A DNA stretch of 12,771 nucleotides. It comes from Azoarcus sp. GTDB taxonomy: Bacteria > Pseudomonadota > Gammaproteobacteria > Burkholderiales > Rhodocyclaceae. The notes under the pieces were generated by a model. It was not told the origin of the DNA and ran no database searches. It was given only the letters and a program-made list of their open reading frames with translations. The position numbers and the translations under genes are program-made. The stretch covers positions 1 to 12,771 of the forward strand of contig JAIRLA010000166.1 of NCBI GenBank assembly GCA_031259795.1, given 5' to 3'. Shown here piece after piece: positions 6,846-12,771 of the stretch; within the stretch, counting starts at the first letter, position 1, and each line of letters starts with the position of its first letter.

Positions 6846-9644
6846 ATGTCGGCAACCTTTATCCGCCCGGGAACGCCCGGGCGCGTCTGCAAGACCGTCG
6901 TGGCCTTGCTTTGCGCCCTGGCGTTTACCGCCTGCTCCGGCAGTCCCGAAAAAATGATCGCGGATGCCCGCCGCTATATCGACAACAACGATTACCAGTC
7001 GGCGACCATCCAGTTGAAAAACGCGCTGCAAAAAAACAACCAGATTGCCGAAGGACGCTTCCTGCTCGGCTGGATTTATTTCATCCAGGAAGATTACGCG
7101 GGCGCCTCCAAGGAATTGCGGCGCGCCTTCGAGCTTGGCTATCCGCCGGACGATGTCGTGCCATATCTCGTGCGCTCCCTGATCTACGAGCGCGAATTCA
7201 CGAAAGTAACGCGCGACTATGCCAACGTCACGCTCCGGGCGCCGGACAGGCAGGCCCTCCTCGAAGTCGCGCGCGGCGATGCCCTGACGGCCCAGAAGAA
7301 ATACAGCGAAGCCCGCCAAGCCTACGCGGCGGCGCTCGCCGCCAATCCGCAGGAAACCCTGGCGCGAGTCGGCCAAACGCGGCTCAAGCTGATCGAAGGC
7401 GACGCGCCCGGCGCGCAGGCCGAAGCCAAGGCGCTCACGACCAGCGCGCCGGACGTGCCCGAAACGCACATCCTGCTGGCCGATGCCCTGCTGGCGCAAG
7501 GCAAGACCCACGAATCCGAAGCGCCGCTGAAGGCGGCGGCGCGCGCCCGTCCGAACTCGCTCAACGCCCATGCGGCGCTGACCATGGTATTGCTGGGCAA
7601 CAACAACTTCGAGGCCGCGAAGGCGGAGCTTGAAACCATGAAGCGCCTCTCGCCGAAGCATCCGGCGGTGTCTTATGCGCAAGCCTACCTCGCGTTCCGC
7701 GCCGAGCGCCTCGACGAAGCGCGCACGCTGGCCATGGACGTAGCCAGAGTCGCGCCCGGATTCCTGCCCGGCCAGTTGCTCGCCGGCATGGTCCTGGTGC
7801 GCAGGAACGAAAACGCGCTGGCGCAAACCTATCTTGGCAGAGTGCTCGAAGCCACGCCGAACCAGCCGCTGGCGCGCACCCTCATGGTCGCCTCCCTGCT
7901 GGGGAGCGGGCAGATCGAGCGCGCGCGCGACACCCTGCAACCCCTGCTGGGGCGCGGGAACCGGCTGACGCCGGAGCAACTGCGGCTGGCCTGCCAAATC
8001 TACATCGCCAGCGAAGACCTTGCCCACGCCGAAGACTACTGCCGCCGCGCCAGCGAAGCGGATCCCAACGATCCGAAGGCGAGGACGCAGGCCGGAATCG
8101 TAGACATGATGGCCGGAAACACCGAGCGCGCCATGGCCGAACTCGAAAGAGCCTCCAAGCTCGATCCCAACGCGGTGCAGGCCGATCTGGCGAAAGTCGC
8201 CATCCACATGCGCCGCCGCGAAATCGACAAGGCGCTCGAAGCGTTCAAGGCCATCGAGCGCAAAAAGCCCAACGAACCCCAGACTTACAACCTCAAGGGC
8301 GGATTGCTGGCGGCCCGGGGGGACAGGGCCGACGCGCGGGCGGCCTACGAAAAAGCGCTCGCACTGCGCCCGGATTTCCTGGCGGCGATCATCAACCTGG
8401 CACAAATCGACCTCGCCGAGCAAAAGTCGGAACAAGCGCTGAAACGCTTCGAGAAGCTGGTCGGCCCCGACTCGAAAAACGCCGACGCCATGCTTGCCTA
8501 TGCAAGCATCCTGAAGGCGGCGGGCGGCCGGGCCGCCGACGTGCAGAACATGCTCGAACGGGCGGCCAACGCCGCGCCGGGGCAACTCGCCCCGAATCTG
8601 GCGCTGGCGCGTTTCCACCTGATGCAGAACGACCCGGCCAAGGCGCGCGCCGCGGCGCAGCAGGCGGTCGCCTCGTGGCCCAACGACCCGCGCGCCCTCG
8701 AAATCCTGGGCCAAGCCCAGATGGCGAACCGGGACTACCGGCAAGCGGCGGCCACCGCCGGCAAACTGGCGAGCCTGCTGCCCAAATCACCCCAGCCGCT
8801 CCTGGCGCTCGCCAACGCGCAGCGCGCCGCCGGCGACACTGCCGCCGCCGAAGCGGCCATCAAAAAGGCGCTGGAAATCAGGCCCGACGACCCGCAGGCG
8901 CAACGGCAGGTCATCGCGGGCCTGCTGGCGAAAAAAGATTTCGCCGGCGCGCTGAAAGTCGCGCGGGCGATGCAACGGCAAGCGGCCAACGCCGTCCTGG
9001 GGCATAGCCTGGAAGGCGACATACAGGCGGCCTCCGGCAAGAATCCCGAAGCGATCGCCGCCTACCGCCAAGCGTTCAAGCTGGGCGGACTCAGCGAACA
9101 ATTCGTGCGCCTGCATGCGGCCCTTCTGCGCGGCAACCAGAGCGGCGAAGCCGAAAAACTGGCGCAGACCTGGCTGAAAACACAGCCGAAAGACCACGTC
9201 GGGCGCACTTACCTGGCCGAACGCGCCATGACCGCGGGACGCTATGCCGAATCCCTGCTCCTCTACCGGGAACTCGTCGGCATGGCGCCGGGCAACGCCC
9301 TGCTGCTCAACAACCTGGCGTGGGTCGCCTTCCAGGTAAAAGACGGGCAGGCGCTCGCCTATGCCGAACGGGCGGGGGCGCTTGCCCCGGACAACCCCGC
9401 CATTCTCGACACCCTGGGCACGATCCAGATCGACCGCGGCCAGACCCAGCAAGGGCTGGCGAACATCGAACGCGCGGTCAAACTGGCGCAGGACATCCCC
9501 GCGCTGCGCCTGAGCCTCGCCAAGGCATACGCCCGCCTCGGACGCCGCGACGACGCCCGCCGCGAAGCCGAAGCGGTCATCGCGCGCGTCCCCGCGGGAA
9601 CGCCCCTGCACAACGACGCCAGCGCCCTGCTCGGGACGCCGTAA
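6846..9644 (+). CDS. prsT: XrtA/PEP-CTERM system TPR-repeat lipoprotein PrsT
   Basis: A 932-residue protein made almost wholly of TPR-like helical repeats after an N-terminal signal. Basic residues (GRVCKTV), a hydrophobic stretch and LAFTAC-SG place a likely lipidation site at Cys30; Phe at -3 is less common than Leu. Repeats recur about every 34 residues, for example IAEGRFLLGWIYFIQEDYAG, PETHILLADALLAQGKTHES and LLNNLAWVAFQVKDGQALAY. Family knowledge assigns PrsT to exosortase loci next to PrsK/PrsR; a role as an envelope scaffold for polysaccharide export or assembly is inferred from TPR proteins such as AlgK and PelB. Translation starts at ATG 6846, one base after the prsR stop, with a strong AAGGAG (6833-6838) seven bases upstream, so it belongs to the same operon and should be well expressed. 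Codon use and GC match its neighbours. Confidence 0.92.
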   Translation: MSATFIRPGTPGRVCKTVVALLCALAFTACSGSPEKMIADARRYIDNNDYQSATIQLKNALQKNNQIAEGRFLLGWIYFIQEDYAGASKELRRAFELGYPPDDVVPYLVRSLIYEREFTKVTRDYANVTLRAPDRQALLEVARGDALTAQKKYSEARQAYAAALAANPQETLARVGQTRLKLIEGDAPGAQAEAKALTTSAPDVPETHILLADALLAQGKTHESEAPLKAAARARPNSLNAHAALTMVLLGNNNFEAAKAELETMKRLSPKHPAVSYAQAYLAFRAERLDEARTLAMDVARVAPGFLPGQLLAGMVLVRRNENALAQTYLGRVLEATPNQPLARTLMVASLLGSGQIERARDTLQPLLGRGNRLTPEQLRLACQIYIASEDLAHAEDYCRRASEADPNDPKARTQAGIVDMMAGNTERAMAELERASKLDPNAVQADLAKVAIHMRRREIDKALEAFKAIERKKPNEPQTYNLKGGLLAARGDRADARAAYEKALALRPDFLAAIINLAQIDLAEQKSEQALKRFEKLVGPDSKNADAMLAYASILKAAGGRAADVQNMLERAANAAPGQLAPNLALARFHLMQNDPAKARAAAQQAVASWPNDPRALEILGQAQMANRDYRQAAATAGKLASLLPKSPQPLLALANAQRAAGDTAAAEAAIKKALEIRPDDPQAQRQVIAGLLAKKDFAGALKVARAMQRQAANAVLGHSLEGDIQAASGKNPEAIAAYRQAFKLGGLSEQFVRLHAALLRGNQSGEAEKLAQTWLKTQPKDHVGRTYLAERAMTAGRYAESLLLYRELVGMAPGNALLLNNLAWVAFQVKDGQALAYAERAGALAPDNPAILDTLGTIQIDRGQTQQGLANIERAVKLAQDIPALRLSLAKAYARLGRRDDARREAEAVIARVPAGTPLHNDASALLGTP

Positions 9645-9660
9645 CCCCCCGGAAGCCGCC

Positions 9661-10956
<1,296 letters not shown>

Positions 10957-10976
10957 CGCAAGGCGCGCCGCGGATC

Positions 10977-11966
10977 ATGATGAATGATGAAATCGGTTAC
11001 ACCAACGAGCCGGGCAAAAAAGTCATTCCCTTTGGAATTGTCCATATATTGCTGTGCCTTTTCCCGATAATATCCGCTTCTGGATGTTCCGCCATGAAGT
11101 ACGTCATTGAAGCGCATATTGATCCCCCATCCAGTGAACTGGTTTCTACCTCTTCCGGCGAAATGATGGATTTATACTCCGTAGACACTGGATCAGAACC
11201 TCGTGATATTTTGTTTTTTGTTTCGGGATCAGGCTGTATTTCGCTGAATTATTTTTTACGCTCCTATTTCAACGGCCTGACCGGATCGTGGAGAATTTAT
11301 GCCGCACAAAAATCCGGAGTCGGCGCGAACGATAAAGGCATTTTTTGCAATGATGAATTCAAGGACAACGCCAACTATGACAGACTGATGGAACGGAATC
11401 GTCTCGCACTCGAGAAAGTTGTTCAATGGCACGGCCCGGTCCTGGGTGTCGTCGGCGTCTCGGAGGGCGGCCTGATTGCCGCGAAGCTCGCGCAGGCTAA
11501 CCGGAACGTTTGTAATCTGGTCGTTATTGGAGACGGCGGATTATCATTTCGCGCATCCGCGAAAATATTGGATGATCGGCAAGGCAAGAACATTTTCTCC
11601 CGGGCGTTTTCCGAAGTTGATCGTGACCCACATAGCGTATCGAAAAGCGTTCTTGGACATACGCATAAATATTGGAGCTCGTTTCTTGACCTCGACCCGG
11701 CTCCGGTTTATTTATCAATTACGCAACCAATTTTTGTCATCCATGGAGAACGCGATGACTCTGTTCCTGTAGAATCCGCGAAATTCATGGGAAAATTATT
11801 CAAAGAAGCAAAAAAAGATAATCTTGAGATTTTCATCGTGCCAGACGGAAGCCATGCATTGAAGCAAAACGGTGTTGATAAAAGACCGGAAATAATGGGT
11901 TTGATATCAGATTTCCTCCAAGTGAATAAAAAGTCCTGCCCCGGATTGGAGTTTCCTGATCGCTGA
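10977..11966 (+). CDS. Lipoprotein-type alpha/beta hydrolase, AT-rich insertion
   Basis: A 329-residue protein I cannot assign to a named family. The N-terminus has Lys14-Lys15, a hydrophobic helix and ISASGC, so Cys37 is a possible lipidation site although Ala at -3 is not ideal; a signal anchor is the alternative. The rest has an alpha/beta-hydrolase plan: an early strand ILFFVSGSGC, nucleophile elbow GVSEGG (Ser162), likely acid in HGERDDSVP (Asp260) and DGSHAL (His293). That is a full Ser-Asp-His triad, so esterase, deacylase or peptidase activity in the envelope is plausible; the substrate is unknown. Base composition is plainly AT-richer than the flanking genes (runs such as attattttttacg and aaaaaaagat), pointing to horizontal acquisition. 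The start is the first of two adjacent ATGs, 20 bases after tviB, with only a poor ribosome site, so the second ATG (10980) is equally possible. It might modify exopolysaccharide acyl groups. Confidence 0.75.
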   Translation: MMNDEIGYTNEPGKKVIPFGIVHILLCLFPIISASGCSAMKYVIEAHIDPPSSELVSTSSGEMMDLYSVDTGSEPRDILFFVSGSGCISLNYFLRSYFNGLTGSWRIYAAQKSGVGANDKGIFCNDEFKDNANYDRLMERNRLALEKVVQWHGPVLGVVGVSEGGLIAAKLAQANRNVCNLVVIGDGGLSFRASAKILDDRQGKNIFSRAFSEVDRDPHSVSKSVLGHTHKYWSSFLDLDPAPVYLSITQPIFVIHGERDDSVPVESAKFMGKLFKEAKKDNLEIFIVPDGSHALKQNGVDKRPEIMGLISDFLQVNKKSCPGLEFPDR

Positions 11967-12077
11967 GTGTCCGGGGCAAATACAAGCCTTCCGCGCGCGC
12001 AAGCCATTTCGGGTTACAGTCCCCGCTGAAAAGCTGAAATGCTTTCGCTCTGGCCTTCCCTGCTTGAACCGCCGCAT

Positions 12078-12151
12078 GGATTGCCGCGCCGCTGCGCGCC
12101 TCGCAATGACGATGCTTGGAAGAATTGGCATGGCGCCATCGCGCCTCGCAA
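12078..12151. repeat. Dispersed 'ggattgcc...cgcaatgacg' repeat, copy 2 plus half copy
   Basis: Bases 12078-12114 repeat the element at 409-445 in the same orientation: GGATTGCC then CGC-CGCTGCGCGCC-TCGCAATGACGATG. It differs mainly by changes within the central arm. Its 12-base core CGCGCCTCGCAA (12095-12106) recurs at 12140-12151, so a degenerate half copy follows 45 bases later, next to the perfect palindrome ATGGCGCCAT (12130-12139). The 205 bases between the hydrolase stop and the convergent gene's stop hold this repeat and no other feature I could support. Confidence 0.7.
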
Positions 12152-12171
12152 GGATGGACAACGCCACCGCC

Positions 12172-12771
12172 TTACGCCTTGCGCTTCCCGCGCGCAGTGT
12201 GGGTGGCCTTGGGCACTTGCGCGGCACTCTTGGGGGCCAGGTGCCGCGCATCGCGCAGGCACGGGTCGTCTTCGTCAAAGGCACTGTCTTTTTCCACCTC
12301 TTCCGGCCAGCGGGGGATCTTGCAAGCGCGCATGGCGATCCAGCGGGCGATGGAGTAGAAAAAAGTCATGGGTACAAAAATACTGAGAATCATCAGGTGC
12401 CAGTAGCCGCCCGTGTCGTGCTTGAACATGTATTTGAAACCCGCCCAGAAGGTTTCCCGCCGCCCGGCAATGTCCGGCGCGTAGTCCACCTGGTCGGCCA
12501 GCCTGCGCACATCCGCATCGCTGCCTTCCATGTATTGGCGCACGAACTCGAAGAAAGTCCAAATCGAAGAATCCCCCTCGATCGTGATGGAGGGCAGCCC
12601 GAAGCACTCCAGTACGGTTTCCCGGTCTTCGTCCAGCTTCAGCGCCGCCACACGGCGGCGGTTGAAGGACTGCTCCATAAGGGTGAAGTAGAGCTTGCCC
12701 CAGTCCTCGGTCATCACCGTGCCGTCGTTGCGGAACAGATGCACCTTGCGCGTCTTGCGGTTGAAACGGAT
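12172..12771 (-). CDS. DUF6708-like membrane protein, 3' part only
   Basis: Minus-strand gene entering from the right edge; 199 codons plus stop TAA (12172-12174) are visible, and the true start lies outside the window. The visible part opens IRFNRKTRKVHLFRNDGTVM, then DWGKLYFTL, continues through SSIWTFFEFVRQYME, and has one strong hydrophobic segment (about visible residues 122-146, WHLMILSIFVPMTFFYSIARW). It then turns cytosolic with KIPRWPEEVEK and a basic tail ending GKRKA. The pattern 'RFNRktrkV...', 'iWtf..FvRqYMe' and 'KIPrWPeEve' recalls DUF6708 proteins, which are often found near type VI secretion and other effector genes. No such genes lie in this window, so no partner can be named. 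It converges with the hydrolase across the repeat. Confidence 0.6.
   Translation of the reverse strand: MRFNRKTRKVHLFRNDGTVMTEDWGKLYFTLMEQSFNRRRVAALKLDEDRETVLECFGLPSITIEGDSSIWTFFEFVRQYMEGSDADVRRLADQVDYAPDIAGRRETFWAGFKYMFKHDTGGYWHLMILSIFVPMTFFYSIARWIAMRACKIPRWPEEVEKDSAFDEDDPCLRDARHLAPKSAAQVPKATHTARGKRKA

Noticed and set aside
5276..8744. Further long minus-strand open frames (538 and 640 codons) opposite prsR and prsT
   Set aside because: Same antisense artefact of GC-rich codon use; the plus strand holds intact, motif-bearing proteins.

Overview
The window looks like the chromosome of a high-GC betaproteobacterium. The rnr-rlmB gene order, the style of the RlmB protein and an exosortase-type (XrtA/PEP-CTERM) exopolysaccharide regulatory cluster all fit Rhodocyclales or Nitrosomonadales-like bacteria. 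The genus is an inference and cannot be fixed from this sequence alone.

Layout. Bases 1-330 hold decayed minus-strand protein remnants: a Fic-type C-terminal winged-helix piece with an in-frame stop, and possibly the first residues of a DNA methylase. A strong plus-strand intrinsic terminator follows at 342-376. Next comes a dispersed 'attgcc...cgcaatgacg' repeat whose right arm has expanded into five 25-26 bp tandem units (433-560). Bases 659-891 carry a frameshifted stub of RNase R (part of its S1 domain and the basic tail). It overlaps the start of an intact rlmB (884-1762).

The core of the window is 1785-10956. A very good sigma-54 -24/-12 promoter (about 1845-1861), with two direct repeats 21 bp apart upstream of it, leads into an XrtA-type polyprenyl-phosphate sugar transferase. 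Then come the membrane histidine kinase PrsK, the sigma-54 activator PrsR (8-bp overlap with prsK), the TPR lipoprotein PrsT (1 bp after prsR) and a TviB/WbpO-type UDP-HexNAc 6-dehydrogenase. The reading is that PrsK senses an envelope or surface signal and phosphorylates PrsR. PrsR with RpoN then drives its own operon through the 1845 promoter. The sugar transferase starts repeat-unit assembly on the lipid carrier, TviB supplies an aminouronic acid precursor, and PrsT acts at the membrane in export or assembly. No exosortase gene and no PEP-CTERM substrate lies in the window.

Downstream, a clearly AT-richer lipoprotein-type alpha/beta hydrolase (10977-11966) looks like a recent insertion. 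A second copy of the dispersed repeat follows (12078-12114). The right edge carries the 3' part of a minus-strand gene resembling DUF6708 proteins (12172-12771), which converges on the hydrolase.

I found no tRNA, rRNA, CRISPR array or complete insertion sequence. The most noteworthy items are the autoregulatory-looking sigma-54 promoter, the rnr stub, the repeat-derived tandem array and the AT-rich hydrolase cargo. None of them amounts to a clearly new system.
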